Counted from the first letter of the stretch, positions 7,801-19,541 are shown. The stretch: DNA of 32,497 nt from Saccoglossus kowalevskii (GCF_000003605.2 NW_003151760.1:316463-348959); one strand, 5' to 3'. A program made the numbers and translations. The notes: generated by a model not told the origin, from the sequence alone.

Positions 7801-10800
7801 TGATGGAACTGATAATCCACTTTAAGTGACTTCCTCACTTCCTGTCTTCTAGAAACAATCACCCACTCATCTTGTAATTCACATATTTTAATTGATGGTA
7901 TTGCATGTTGTTTCTTCTCTCCACTGTAAATATTGCTGTGTCACTGGAGTTTAGCCCTTTTTTAACTGGCTGCCAAAAAATTCTCATCTCATCTCTTCGA
8001 GCAAAGTTAATATTAATGAATCCAATATATTTAAAACTGCCAAATGAGTACCGTTTAAAAAACAAATGAAATAGGAATTCTGCTAAGTAGCTTGGTGTTA
8101 GTTTTAGATATTGATTGTTCGGTCTAATTGATGTTGCACATGCTTTCTGTTTTTCCAGCCAATCGTCCTGCGAATGTGCACGACTGCACTGGAATTCCAA
8201 TCATATTTATAGCTTGTCAATAAACAAGATGGGAAAAATGTACAACTTTATTTTAAAAGCAAGTCTGAGTTTTAGCTCTCTAGACTTTTCTTCATCTACA
8301 ATATTTTTTGTTTATTGACTTTTACAACGATTTATTACGAGTATGGATTTTTTTAAAGTTTACATTGGTTTATTTACATCATCGTAGCATCTGTAAACAG
8401 TTTTAAGTATTGGCAATTCTCCAGTATCCATACCAATATAGCGCCTCCTGACTAGGATAATACTGGAATAGTCATTACATTTTTAGTTTTATTATAGTGG
8501 ATTGCCTTTGTTTATAATATATAGTTTGTTATTTTTTCACAATTCTGGATCTTGTGAAGGAGCAATACTTTGATTGTCTTGAATGCTTTGTTATTGCATA
8601 TAAAAGTATTGGTGAAAATCTCCAACTCAAGTCTTATAAAGGACAGTTTGAAGATCAAAACTTATCTACTTTGAAATTAAAAAGTAATGAAAGATGTCAT
8701 TTCAATCTAAGATTTGTTGATTCCATTCAACCAGTACGTCTTTTACGTCAATATGACGCACCACAGATCATTGACGTTTCGTGCTGCAACTTGTGCTTAT
8801 TTTCTGGGGCATCATTGACACAGGAGAAAATTAATATAGTGATCTTAGAAATTTGTAATAATATGAAATTAACATTTTATTAAAACATAATAAGTGTAGA
8901 AACGAATGAAGTCAGGTGTCACAACAGTTTAGTTTGTGCCTTCAATAGCTCCGTACAGCCACATACAATGTTTATTTTATTATTACTGTGGTGTCGGGCC
9001 CAATAAACACGCAGACAACAGGTTCGGAATACAAGCAAGGTTTACTTGTGTGTAATAACTAACAGAACTCACAAAGATGGCAGCCCTGTCCCAGAATCCC
9101 ATCTGTTGCTAAGCAACCCAACTGATGGCGGGAATATGGCCATGCAAAGTACGGTATATGTTTATACTATTAATGCTCAGACACAACAATTACCTCTTTC
9201 CTCAACAGTCACCAAGGTAACTAACTTGTTTTTTGGCATCCCATTGTGATTCCTACAAAATCAGTTTTGTTAGAGAGCATACTGATTTGAACCCTATTAC
9301 ATTTTTTGTATTTTTCCCGCCAAAATATTGTTGTTGTAATTTTCTGTAATTCTGTATTATGCAGTATGAACTATATCTGATGTTTCATTGAATTGCCAGC
9401 AAAAAACAATGAAATGATTGCCTCACTGCATTCTCTTGAGAATGCTTAAACCAAGTGTAACCCATCTTGACTATAAAACTTCCTACCAACATGTGTTCAG
9501 AATGTTCTATTGGTGTACTGTATGTATGGTTGAAAACTGTTTGTCAAAATTTCAGAGTCAAATTATAATAACACAAATAAGAGAGGGAACATGCGTGTGA
9601 TCAAGTGTGTATTTATTGTACAACAAAAACACAAATATGGTATACTGTTTGTTATAAACTATTTTCGAAAGTCTATACATGGTTAACACCTCAAAATGAT
9701 AGAATTTTCCATGTTGCGTCGGACTGTGTTGATGAGAAAAAAAATCATGTAGTGGTGTTCTAATTTTAAAAACAGGCATTGGACAGTTGTCTGTAAGGCA
9801 CATTGCTAACTGACTAGCAAATTTACTCACTAACGTACACACTACATTGAGGTTTGTAAGTTATATGCAGGGGTAGTAAATGATGATAGCTGTGATTTGT
9901 ATCACTTAAGTAGACCTCTATATTTTCTCACTGCATCCATTTGAAAATGTTTATCATTAACCAATTCTAATGCAGTCTTGTAGTTAAGATATACCTCGTA
10001 GTTAATATTTTACATAAATTATTCAGTGAATTTGTATGCCACCAATCAAGGATCAAGATCTGTTTGTATTATGTCATTTATTAACATATATGAATAATAA
10101 AGTACGGTAGGTTTGATGGTGAAATGTCAGTCTTATTCTCAGAAATTGTCTTGAGTTGGTAGAGCAGCATGTTAATACAACCCAGTTGAACTTTGAATTT
10201 AGTATATTAACTGTATATCTCTTACAAATAAAATTTAAAAAAAACTGTTCAACTCTTGTCGTGATAGATGTTGTGCATGATACATGAGATGCCAAAATTT
10301 AAAAACAATTTAAAACATTATCATACATCTACATGTATTCTTTGAGTTTATTGCATTGAATTGTCTTGCCTAAATGTTCTAAAATAGAATGGTTTCCATT
10401 GAACTGATCTAAAAGATGATAATAAAAATTATGGCTGTTCTGTTATTACTTAGTGAGTACATCATTTTTGGCTTCATCTTCTTTTTGAGACAACTTCATT
10501 ATGCTTATATTAATTTGTTCAACAATATACCGTATTTGATCTATTAAAATTGTATCTCTACTAGAAGCACATATAAACCAAAAATTACATAGGCTGTATA
10601 CTTAATAATTAAAATATTACTTATTTTGACCATAGGCACATCTCTGTAATTTATATAATTGCATACACTACTAATAGAGGAAATACAGTAATGTTACTTC
10701 ACATTTACTGGTAGATGTCAGAATAGAACATAGTGCATTTGTACAACCAGTCATTATTTTCATATTTGCTCCTTGTATTTATCGCATTAGGCATAAATTC

Positions 10801-12839
10801 AGGCACCCATTTTCAAGGTTAAAATTTCTAAAAATTGCCTTGGTCTGTCAGAATTTGTGAAGAAAGAAATTAAAGGATATCAAGGCCTGCAGGTGAGACA
10901 TTAAAGTGAATGTTGAGTCCTGATTAGGGTCGCATGTTTTATTGTTTTTGCATATTCCATTTATTGCATTTAGGTCACCCATCGATTGTCGTTCCATCAA
11001 AATTGCATTGTGTATTTGCATCTCACATTTTAACCACCTACAGTGGTGATCTAAACTAGCATTGAAGAAACATGTACATGTACATCCTCATTTAACTTCT
11101 ATTACCGCCCATGTCTGCAAGATCATACAGTCTAATAATATGGATATACTGGTAATCTAATAAAAAATAAAAATGCCATGGCTGAGCTAGTCATCCATTT
11201 CAGTGGAATAGTGATTATATAAAAAATTAAAAAATAGCCTATTCAATCATCTGTGTGGAGGATTGAAAAACCTGATGAAAATGTGCAATGAACAGCACGA
11301 TAAATCTATGATGCAAATGCGATAATTGAGCTATGTGAATGCGATAGTTGGGTGTGCTAGCGCTAGAGAGAATCTCTTACAATTAATAAAACATACCGTA
11401 TATATATATACCGAATTCAGCTGATACCCCGCCCTTGGCGATCACATGGATTTGATTTTGTTTTAGAAAAGTAGAGACCAAAAGATCGCTTGGGCGATAT
11501 TTTGGCAGATACTGCAAAGCAGATATTGTCTGGAAAAATAACCCTGCGCTGATAAAAGTGGACGAAAAACAATTAAAATGGTTGGATCACCTATATTGTT
11601 TATTCTCTGTCTGTATCGCATTCCAGACAAAAATATATATATATATATATATATGGGGTGAAGTGAAATTTAATGTGTCTTCTATTACAATCATTTGATG
11701 GTACATGTATCTCTCAGAATATCAGCTGTTATTTTAAATCCACTATACCAAATCATCTTGATTTCAACACTCTGAGCACCAAAATCAACTGTTGTCTCCT
11801 CTCACAATATACAACCCACTAATTTTTTTTTTCAGATTTTTTTTCAGAATTTTGATGATTTCCAGTAACAAATAGGAAGTTTTGTCTATTTGGTCAACAA
11901 TTATCTAACAAATTCTATAATAATATATTCCAATAAGCAAATAAATTGCCACTGAAAGGATTAAACAATCTCTGAATCATTGAAATTCATTTTTGTCACC
12001 AATGGCAGCTGCAGCCAATAGAGAAAATAGCTTTCACATGCACAAGGCATGAACACAAAAAACAAACAAAATTGTCACCTGCTTAGCATTTTTCAGTGCT
12101 GATTTTTTTTTTTTAGAGTTAGCAATCACTATCTGTACTTTGTCCCTTGAAATCAAACACAATGTATAACCTTGTCTGTTAGCTTATTTCAACAGGAGTT
12201 CACTGAAGCATATATTTTGTTGTTTGTATAGCACAAAAGATGAATGAACAGCTGGTAGGGGTCTTAACTGTTGCTGGGAATATAGTGTTCTGTTAGTATA
12301 GGTGCATGGATGTAGTACGAATTTATTTGTTTTTATTTCACAGAATTTGAATAATCTGAATGTTTTTCTGAAATGTGATGGATCTATTTTTGTCCACTTC
12401 TTGCATGAAATAAGCAGTTTTACATTTCCCAACTTTTGAAAAAGAACTCATCTAATTTTTTTTCACTTTAGCCACAATACACTGTATAAAAATAAGTGTA
12501 ATAATGGAAAATTATGATTTTTGTCACATTATCAAGCCTGTTACAGCAAGCAGTGAATGTACCTTGAAGACTAACAATTATAATAAATCTGTGTCTCCTG
12601 TCATATTGGAGTTAATAAATAACAAACTCACTATTCTAAAAAAAAAAAGTCAAGATGTTTTTTGTAACTAAAAGGTTTACACTCATCTCAAACAAGTTAT
12701 TCCTTTTAAATCACATAATGATATTAATAGCTTTTGAACTTGACCCTGTGCACTAACTTAACAGTGGGTATTGAAAACGTGAAACATTTCATGTTAATTG
12801 TAGTAGGAGATAGAGGTGTTTTGATCAGAACCTGACTGC
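7801..12839. other. Long intergenic region between divergently oriented R1 and R2
   Basis: About 5 kb without a gene I can support. An open stretch at 8554-8883 starts with GTG and has no ATG near its beginning. The stretch from about 8990 to 9240 is less AT-rich and contains GTGTCGGGCCCAATAAACAC, possibly an old inserted element, but I see no clear ends. A copy of the GCACCCATTTTCAAGG repeat lies near 10803. An (AT)11 microsatellite lies at 11633-11654. The region must contain the R1 and R2 promoters, which I cannot locate. Confidence 0.55.
11633..11654. repeat. (AT)11 microsatellite
   Basis: Eleven uninterrupted AT dinucleotides. A shorter TA run with flanking CCG at about 11398-11412 lies nearby. 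Confidence 0.9.
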
Positions 12840-12845
12840 ATGTAG
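12840..12845 (+). promoter_or_regulatory. Start-stop upstream element (ATG TAG) before R2
   Basis: ATG followed immediately by TAG, 44 bases before the R2 start at 12890. It resembles the ATG TAA element before R1. It is relevant only if it is inside the transcribed leader. Confidence 0.4.
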
Positions 12846-12889
12846 AACAGAGTACTTATTAATTTAGGACGTTAAAGCCGCATAAAGAG

Positions 12890-13966
12890 ATGCTTGCCAC
12901 TGTATTTTCCACTGAAATTTCTGGAGTGGTGATGGAAAACGACTCGCTTAATGATCCCACATGTCAGTCAATGTCCGTCACGGCTAACAATGCTTACTCT
13001 CTGTCTTTCTTGATCTTAATATGTGTGGGACTGATGGCCAACTGCGCTTTTGTGTTCGTAATTTACAAAGTGAAGTCCATGAGAACTCAGCACATCAACT
13101 ATTACCTACTGAATCTAGCTGTTGCCGATTCCTCCTTCCTGATCATCCTGGGTTTTTACGACGTTTACCAGTTGCAGTATTCGGATGTTCACGTCGTCAA
13201 TCTGACGTGTCTCGCCACTTTTGTGGTGTGTGTGCCACAATTCACCGCCATGTTTATTATAACTAGTATCAGCATTGAGAGGTACTTTGCAATATGCAAA
13301 CCACTGCAGGCGAAGACAACCAGCTCTTTGACCAGAGCCAAAAAGTATATTGCTGGAACGTGGGGATTGGGCCTGCTGTTTGCCTTGTGTGTCTTGTTGC
13401 TATGCTTATTTAACACCACTGACTATGCCATTTTTGTTGTGATGCTTGTTTTCCAAATGGCCCCCTTTTTTATCACGCTGGTGATCGTGTCCGTTTTGTA
13501 TTCCTTGGTGGCTAGAAGTTTGAAGAAACGATCCAAAGAGTTTGGAAATTCCATCAATACCGAAAGACATAACTCACGAATGAAAGAAACTAGACGCCTG
13601 GTGCGAACTCTGATTCTGACAACGGTCATCTTTTTTATTCTGGTTTTCCCTGACCAATTGATCTATTTCCTGATTATGTTGGATCAGTTTGACGTCATTC
13701 AAATAACTTGTCATCGTGCCCGGGAAATGATGTATTACTTTGGTCACTCACTGTTATTGCTAAACTCCACCATCAACCCGTTCATCTACACCTTTGTGAG
13801 TTCTCGGTATAGAAATGCTTTCAAGGAAGCATTTACGTTTAAATCCTGTCAAATCTCGATTCGAGATGTTTCCCACATTGAGGGAGCCTCGTCTCTTGAT
13901 TCTAATGTCATTGGGAGAGTTAATGTTTACACACAGTGTAGTTTTACAGATTTTGAAAATAAATGA
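12890..13966 (+). CDS. R2: class A GPCR, orphan, R2/R3/R4 subgroup
   Basis: A 358-residue, single-exon seven-helix receptor. The first ATG is at 12890; an in-frame ATG at 12932 (residue 15) with G at -3 and +4 may be the true start, since the R3 N-terminus aligns from about there. Helices are near 36-60, 69-92, 106-129, 151-173, 179-206, 237-264 and 279-301. Landmarks: N51 (1.50), D80 (2.50), D91 (2.61), C107 (TM3), E130-R131-Y132, W158 (4.50), C172 at the end of TM4, P192 (5.50), VFPDQ with P254-D255 in TM6, and N296-P297-F-I-Y300. Glycosylation sequons are at 17, 104 and 175. A TRAKK segment after TM3 recalls TRH-type peptide receptors, but TM6 does not. The closest paralogue is R3, 1.8 kb downstream on the same strand. 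Cellular role and ligand are unknown. Confidence 0.96.
   Translation: MLATVFSTEISGVVMENDSLNDPTCQSMSVTANNAYSLSFLILICVGLMANCAFVFVIYKVKSMRTQHINYYLLNLAVADSSFLIILGFYDVYQLQYSDVHVVNLTCLATFVVCVPQFTAMFIITSISIERYFAICKPLQAKTTSSLTRAKKYIAGTWGLGLLFALCVLLLCLFNTTDYAIFVVMLVFQMAPFFITLVIVSVLYSLVARSLKKRSKEFGNSINTERHNSRMKETRRLVRTLILTTVIFFILVFPDQLIYFLIMLDQFDVIQITCHRAREMMYYFGHSLLLLNSTINPFIYTFVSSRYRNAFKEAFTFKSCQISIRDVSHIEGASSLDSNVIGRVNVYTQCSFTDFENK
13958..13963 (+). terminator. AATAAA overlapping the last codons of R2
   Basis: The last two sense codons of R2, AAT AAA, spell the polyadenylation hexamer just before the TGA stop. Use of it would give an extremely short 3' untranslated region. It may equally be chance in AT-rich codons. 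Confidence 0.3.
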
Positions 13967-15759
13967 TGAGACTTTTGAAAACATCATTATTCTACTAATT
14001 TTTCTTGAAATGTCATGATCAATCATCAGTATTCTTGATCCCATGTTGAGTGAAATTATTTGAACCAATTTTAAAAAAGTATCAGCTGCATGTAATAACA
14101 CCCACTTTTTGACTGCATTGATTTGTTTGATTATTAAGGTGGTTCTCTGGCATTAGTAACTGCTAGGTTTAGTTTTGTATTGTTCCCATCATTAGCCGGA
14201 CAATCCTGTATCAATGGGTGTGTGACTCAAATGTAATACACTAGCGCCCTCTAGGGTGTTGTGAATATTGTGATCGAGTCTAAGGTAATTTGATTTGAAA
14301 TTGAAGCTAATGTCAATCCAAACTTATTTTACACCCCTACTATTATCCATATTATCTTTTTATATACTCAAAAATTTGTTTTTTTAGTCAAAATCAACAT
14401 GGCTGATATACATGTACTAGATGTGTATATTGCCTGTGCGGTATCTATGACTACCAATGAACAGCAACTCGTACATCTAACATCACTAAACCATCAACAA
14501 ATCTGCGGAAGTCTTTTAAATCTTATAGCTCCACTGTCAGAGTGGAGCTGTTCATATAGGTGATTGTTTAAGATTTCAGTTCTTTGCTTTCCTAGTCACA
14601 GTCATACAGTGTTGGGTGTAATGAGCATGTATTCTTGGGATGGACATCCAGGCATTATCATCGCCTGTCAACCATCACAGTAAAAACAAAGGCCGAAAAC
14701 TCACAGAAAATGTTACTTTGGGATGGTTGTTGAGACTCCCCTGAATAGTGTAACTAGATTACCCCTGCATGTGTAACATGTTTAAACTTCAAAGTTGAGT
14801 TTGTAATTTCTCAAATTTAGCTATTTTCACCGGCTCTTCAACCGGCATTTCACAGCAGCTCGCAGAGAGCCCATAGAAATACATGGTACAGTAGTGCACG
14901 TCTTAGCAACGTGTAATGTCTTATGACGTTGCTCCGCCCCAATGATTCCACACATTAAAATTGATCATGCATCTCCAGATTCAATAGAAATAAATTTTCT
15001 TCTGTGGTTAGGAAGACGTTTCCAAGCTTTTATAACTTATACATTTCCATTGATACATTTATGCTTGATCAGTCGTAATTCTTTTATTTTTACATTTTAG
15101 AATATTATTTAGACGTATATTTAATGTTTAACTCAACCTACTTTTTTTCTCAGTTCAGCTGTCTCAATATTATCTGAAAATCACTCAAGTTTTGCTTGTC
15201 ATATTATCTAACAACAGATAACAATTGTAAATTCATTAATAAAATGGCATCTGTTTAAAGTTGATTGTGACAGAGCAGATGCCGTCATTAAACTGTCAAG
15301 CTTTTCTCATTAATTTGTCTGAATTGTGGTTTTAAAAATGATCCGGCACCACTCAGATCCAGTTATTTCAGAACAAACCTCTGACAGGTACATGTCCCTT
15401 GTGTTCTGTAATTGCTGTATAATGCAGTACCGGATTTGAATATTTTGTTGAAGGATCTGTTCTTGATTCCTCCAAGTTGCTTCACCATCGCGGAGTTTCT
15501 TCAGATTTGCACTTTTCAGTCACCTACATCAGCTGAATTCTATTTTAAGTCATGAGAATGGATTACGGGGACTGTCTGTATGTGTAGTATAGTCAGTTGA
15601 TGTATTTTATACAAATTCTCAACAAGATAATTTGGTATTTTGGTGTGTATGCATACATTGTAAGTACTTGATACTTCTTAGTCAGTATGTATTGAGTGGT
15701 TGTCGCTGTACATAATTGAGCTCATTTAATACTTTGTCTTGTTGTCCCACTCATCATTT
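13967..15759. other. Intergenic between R2 and R3
   Basis: No gene seen. It contains a lone hairpin at 14527-14549 related to the head of the 1178 element. The rest is AT-rich and unremarkable. The R3 promoter must lie here unless a longer transcript is made. Confidence 0.55.
14527..14549 (+). mobile_element. Solo hairpin end of the 1178-type element
   Basis: AGCTCCACT and AGTGGAGCT form a perfect 9-bp stem with loop GTCAG. It is followed by GTTCATATAGGTGATTGTTT, which resembles TATCATATGAGTGATTGTCC after the hairpin of the element at 1178. No tandem monomers or opposite end follow, so it looks like a truncated copy. Confidence 0.6.
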
Positions 15760-15768
15760 ATGAAATGA
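15760..15768 (+). promoter_or_regulatory. Two-codon upstream frame (ATG AAA TGA) overlapping the R3 start
   Basis: The upstream ATG at 15760 reads one lysine codon and stops at TGA (15766-15768). That stop shares two bases with the R3 start codon at 15765-15767, an ATGA overlap. Such an arrangement forces leaky scanning or termination-reinitiation, so it may keep R3 translation low. Confidence 0.5.
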
Positions 15769-16829
15769 GATCTAATGACACAAGTGATGAAGACTCGTGC
15801 TCAGGTGTCTCAGTTACAGCAACGAACATCGTCTCTGTGTGGTACTTGTCGATGATCGCACTTGGGCTGCTTGGTAATGTTGCCTTCATTTACGTAGTCA
15901 TCAAAGTACCATCTATACGAAAAATGTGCATATACGTTCATCTGCTGAATCTAGTCATCGCGAATTCCTGTTTTTTGCTCGTAATGGGTCTCTACGACAC
16001 GTTTAAAATTCAGGATATGTTGAACACTGATAGTGCCTTCGGCTGTCTACCTACACTGTTAGTCTGTATTCCACAATTCACTGCCATGTTCGTGATTGCG
16101 AATATCAGTATTGAAAGATATTTCGCCATATGCCGACCTCTCTCATTGAGCTGCAGTTCTCAAGAAAAAAAGGGTATCGCTATATGCTGGGTTTTAGGAA
16201 TCTTGTTTGCCTTGGGTGTGACCTTACCTTGCTTGACCCACGCCGGTGAATCAATCGTTCTTATTGTTCTTGTCACCTTACAAATGTTACCGTTCTTCAT
16301 CACTCTGGTCATTGTTACTGTGCTTTATGCTCTTGTTATCAAACGTCTGAAAAAGCGTAACAGTGCAAGCAGCATTCTGAACTCTACATCACATCAAACC
16401 AACCGACTGAAGGAAACTCGTCATGTGACGAAATTACTTTGCGTGACCACGTTATTTTTTTTTCTTCTTGTTTTCCCCGACCAATTGATATGCTTCATAA
16501 TTGTGCTGGAATACGTGAATGTTATTTCCATGCCGTGCGATAAGACGAAACAAATCTTTTATTTCCTGAGTCATGGATTATTGCTGCTAAATGCGTCGAT
16601 CACTTCCTATATATACACTGTCGCTAGTTCGCAGTATAGGACTGCTTTCAAGCAAGCGCTCAAGCAGACTTTTAAGTGCAGTAACAGTAAAAGGCGCTAC
16701 TCAAAAAGTGAGGTCAGTGCTAGCAGCAGGACTTGCAGTGTGAGCACAATGACAACTGCATCCCTACGCATAGATGATTCTACCAGTCATGCTGGTCCTA
16801 ATATTGTATCTGACAACGCGACATTTTGA
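15765..16829 (+). CDS. R3: class A GPCR, orphan, with altered sodium-site and NPxxY residues
   Basis: A 354-residue, single-exon seven-helix receptor; the ATG has G at -3. NDT at 4 is a likely glycosylation site. Helices are near 23-47, 56-79, 93-116, 136-157, 163-190, 221-248 and 264-286. Landmarks: N38 (1.50), C94, E117-R118-Y119, W142 (4.50), C156 at the end of TM4, P176 (5.50), VFPDQ with P238-D239. Two hallmark sites are changed: 2.50 is N67 instead of Asp, and NPxxY reads TSYIY (280-284). The acidic residue at 2.61 is kept (D78). TM5 and the start of loop 3 (QMLPFFITLVIV, then LKKR) are very close to R2, its nearest paralogue. The frame is intact, so it is not an obvious pseudogene; it may be constitutively active, weakly signalling or a decoy. 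Confidence 0.95.
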   Translation: MRSNDTSDEDSCSGVSVTATNIVSVWYLSMIALGLLGNVAFIYVVIKVPSIRKMCIYVHLLNLVIANSCFLLVMGLYDTFKIQDMLNTDSAFGCLPTLLVCIPQFTAMFVIANISIERYFAICRPLSLSCSSQEKKGIAICWVLGILFALGVTLPCLTHAGESIVLIVLVTLQMLPFFITLVIVTVLYALVIKRLKKRNSASSILNSTSHQTNRLKETRHVTKLLCVTTLFFFLLVFPDQLICFIIVLEYVNVISMPCDKTKQIFYFLSHGLLLLNASITSYIYTVASSQYRTAFKQALKQTFKCSNSKRRYSKSEVSASSRTCSVSTMTTASLRIDDSTSHAGPNIVSDNATF

Positions 16830-17024
16830 CTGAAAGTAACGATAACTGCAACCTAAGTGAAAAGTTGGGTGAGTGTGATAGGAACGATGGCAACTGATCA
16901 AGCAGAGTGTACAAGCAACAGAGCAGCATGGGAAATTAAATTCTAATTGTGTTGCTGATGTATACAGCATGGAAAGATTTAACAAAAATGACAATTTTTG
17001 GACAAGTTTCTGTCAAATTTGTAC

Positions 17025-17030
17025 AATAAA
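17025..17030 (+). terminator. Candidate polyadenylation signal for R3
   Basis: AATAAA about 195 bases after the R3 stop codon, followed by a GT-containing stretch. Position and strand fit, but in AT-rich DNA the hexamer is common. Confidence 0.35.
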
Positions 17031-17306
17031 TTGCATACTTGTCAACCAGCATTTGTGCGAGTAGGATAGAAATCCTTCTGTTCAAACCGATATACATGTC
17101 ATGGGTGCCTGGAATAACATTCTAAATATAACATATATTTATTTCCCCAGCTGCTTGTTGTATTAAGTACAAGGTGCATTTAAAAAAAAATTTCCATGAC
17201 CACATATGTGATACATCAACAGAAGTGTTTATTGAACTGTGTTGTATTTTCACTCAGACAGGTGTGTACTCATACCTTGGTGATAATTTTGAATAAGTTT
17301 GCTCAT

Positions 17307-17338
17307 GTACCCGTACTATGTATAGAATGTACGGGTAC
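17307..17338. repeat. Perfect hairpin, 10-bp stem
   Basis: GTACCCGTAC and GTACGGGTAC are exact reverse complements around a 12-base loop. The stem is more GC-rich than the surroundings. No T-tract or element boundary marks its purpose. Confidence 0.75.
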
Positions 17339-17460
17339 AAATATCACAGTCGCCATGTTGACTACAATATTTGATTCTACAAGATGGTAATTTTACATAC
17401 ATGTAGCACCATCTCTTGTATTTCTCAAGCTCAATATATATTACTGTCAAAAATTACTAA

Positions 17461-17636
17461 TTTTCACTGGGTTAATATTTCACTGATTTACCATTTCAGG
17501 CATATTCAGTGGGTTTTAAATTCATGGTTTCATCATTTAGATAATGTGTTCTATGCTAAATTTTACATATTCACTGGGTTTTAATTTAGCACATTTTTCA
17601 GTCAGCGAAATAAGCAAAATCAAAACCCAGTGAATA
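17461..17636. repeat. Fold-back cluster of TTCACTGGGTT motifs
   Basis: TTTTCACTGGGTTAAT (17461), TATTCAGTGGGTTTTA (17503) and TATTCACTGGGTTTT (17568) are direct copies. AAAACCCAGTGAATA (17622-17636) is the exact reverse complement of the last. The 15-bp inverted pair encloses 39 bases. This is probably a small fold-back (MITE-like) element with a partial duplication. Confidence 0.65.
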
Positions 17637-18347
17637 ATTAACCCTTTCACAGTATCGAAGGCTCTTGTTTGTCTTCACAAAAGTGGTGAGCATTTACTGT
17701 ACATGTACAATTTATCAAGTGCCTGTGAAAAAACAACAGTAGCATTGGCATGCCTGGTAATAATAATCAAATTACTGGTTGGTTTGTCTGTTTATTTCCA
17801 GCTAGTTTTTGCCTTTCAAGTCGTTTCATTTCGGGATTCTAATGGTTCAATCCAGTATCATCCATGTAGACTGTCTTTATACTATGAATCTGATGTACAT
17901 AGCCAAGTATTTAATTAAAGAATTTTTAAAGTGTTTTTTGAATAAACTGTTAGTACCATTTAATAACATGTCACAATTAATATTTCATATCACCCAGATA
18001 CCGATATTATCCATGTATGCATTCTGTTATCAGAAATTTATTAAAATTACACACTTTGGGACAATTAGAAGTTGAGAGCTATTGCCCTGGTTCTTGTCAA
18101 GTGGGTTTATGTATGACTTTTGACTTCATCTATAAACAATGTATATTTTACATCTGTCATGTACACATGTTGAAAATCAGATAAAATCTGATAACTATTA
18201 TAACCATAATATTTCTCGTCAAAATTGTGGTCCATTTTACACATATATGTTTTCCTTATGTTGAATCAAATGGACATCATTTCCTATTGGCAACAGATTT
18301 TAATCAAAATTTGTAAAGAAATTTATTTTGCACTTAATGGGTTGAAG

Positions 18348-19541
18348 CAGAGGTACATTACTTGGGGTTTGCAACTATGGTGACATGATACCAAGATTCC
18401 GTTTCAATCTCGCTCTCGTCTAAGCGTTCAAACTCAGAAAAATTTGAATGCGCATGCCCGAGGTAACTAGGATATTTGGATGTCCAGTTGGATCAAAATA
18501 GCTGCTCACGATATGACGAATTACGATAACTATATTTTCTGTTCATTTTCGATGTATTACATTTTTTCACTATGAATGTGGTAATACATGAGTTATTAGT
18601 CCCTGTTCGGACAAAGTCCGAAAACGGGGACTTATAATTCAGTCTCCGTCTGTGCGTCCGTACGTCCGTCCGGAGTCATATCTCAGAATCCTATGGACCG
18701 ATTCCGTTTATTCTTTGCATGTGCCTAGTACCTTATGTGGGACATAAGCACATGCAGTGGTTTAGCGATTCGATTCAAAATGGTCGACTGGCAGCCATCT
18801 TGTTTTTTGAAAATGTTGTATTTTGGACATGCTTTGTCAGTTGTCATTCAAACTTGGTACATAGATTATACATGTTAGGTTACATGTCTATGACAATTTA
18901 TTTCGCAATTGGATCAAAGATGGTCGACTGGCAGGCATCTTGTTTTTGTTTTTTTATGCGGTATCTTGGAAGTGCTCTGTCAGTTTTCATTCAAATTTGG
19001 CACATACATGTACTTTATACATGTTAGGATGCATGTCCATTACAATTTGTTTCAAAATCTGGTCAAGGATGGCAGATTGACAGCAATCTGACTTTTTGGC
19101 CTTACTACTATATTTCCACAATTTATGTACCATTTTCATTCGTATTTGGCACATACATCATACATATCACAGTGTTTCATAATCAGATCAAAGATGGCCA
19201 AATAACGGCTGTTTTTATTTTTGGCTATATTACTACTACACAGAACACGTGTTTTGATGTAAATAAACAATCTGTTTTATACGCCACTTGGAACTAAAGT
19301 TTCAAGGACACGCTCGCGACATCCTCCTGCTTTAATATGACAAGCACAAGGAGAACTTTCAAAAATTTAACGGGGACTGTGTCATTTTCAATGACTTGTT
19401 GTTTTATTACATTAGCCTAAGTCATGTCAGAAGGTCGTAGCATCAGTCACGCTATCTACGAGATGAGACTTGAATGGGATCTTGGCATGATGTCACCATA
19501 GAGTACTATGCGCGTTGCAAACCCCAAGTAATGTACCTCTG
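18348..19541. mobile_element. Non-autonomous element with about 80-100-bp terminal inverted repeats
   Basis: The first 28 bases from 18348, starting CAGAGGTACATTACTTGG, are repeated exactly in inverse at 19514-19541. Similarity continues inward to about 18425 and about 19440, with one 13-base insertion on the right and substitutions; TATGGTGACAT and CCAAGAT are shared. Flanks read GTTGAAG on the left (18341-18347) and GTTAAAG on the right (19542-19548), a possible 7-bp imperfect target duplication. CAGAGG-type ends and a 7-8-bp duplication recall hAT-like elements, but that assignment is a guess. No transposase is inside. The interior is largely a second, nested element. Confidence 0.75.
18598..19378 (+). 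mobile_element. Nested hairpin-headed tandem element
   Basis: The head at 18598-18632 folds as AGTCCC-TGTT-CGGAC, AAA, GTCCG-AAAACG-GGGACT and is followed by a GTCCG-rich stretch (GTGCGTCCGTACGTCCGTCC). The tail AACGGGGACT (19369-19378) is the near-complement of the head start. The interior repeats a block with AAGATGGTCGACTGGCAGCC near 18777, 18916, 19066 and 19190, so monomers are about 130-150 bp. The layout equals that of the elements at 1178 and 31393 with different sequence, so these look like subfamilies of one element type. Confidence 0.7.

Larger units (their letters stand above)
16830..18347. other. Intergenic downstream of R3
   Basis: No gene seen. It includes a candidate polyadenylation signal at 17025, a perfect 10-bp-stem hairpin at 17307-17338 and a fold-back cluster of TTCACTGGGTT copies at 17461-17636. 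Several open stretches up to 90 codons have no recognisable domain. Confidence 0.55.

Noticed and set aside
8773-8781. Second GACGTTTCG, possible hammerhead
   Set aside because: On the minus strand the stem II partner and a CTGATGA-like core are not found at the required spacing.
8554-8883. 109-codon open stretch between R1 and R2
   Set aside because: It begins with GTG, has no ATG until near its end, no recognisable domain and ordinary AT-rich composition.
8990-9240. Possible solo LTR with AATAAA
   Set aside because: No TG...CA ends, target duplication or second copy could be identified.
13021-13629. Several open frames overlapping R2 in other frames, with similar cases over R1, R3, R4 and R5
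   Set aside because: They are shadows of the receptor frames and have no independent support.
12890-16829. R2 and R3 as one co-transcribed unit
   Set aside because: 1.8 kb apart with no shared leader or trans-splice signal visible; tandem duplication explains the arrangement.
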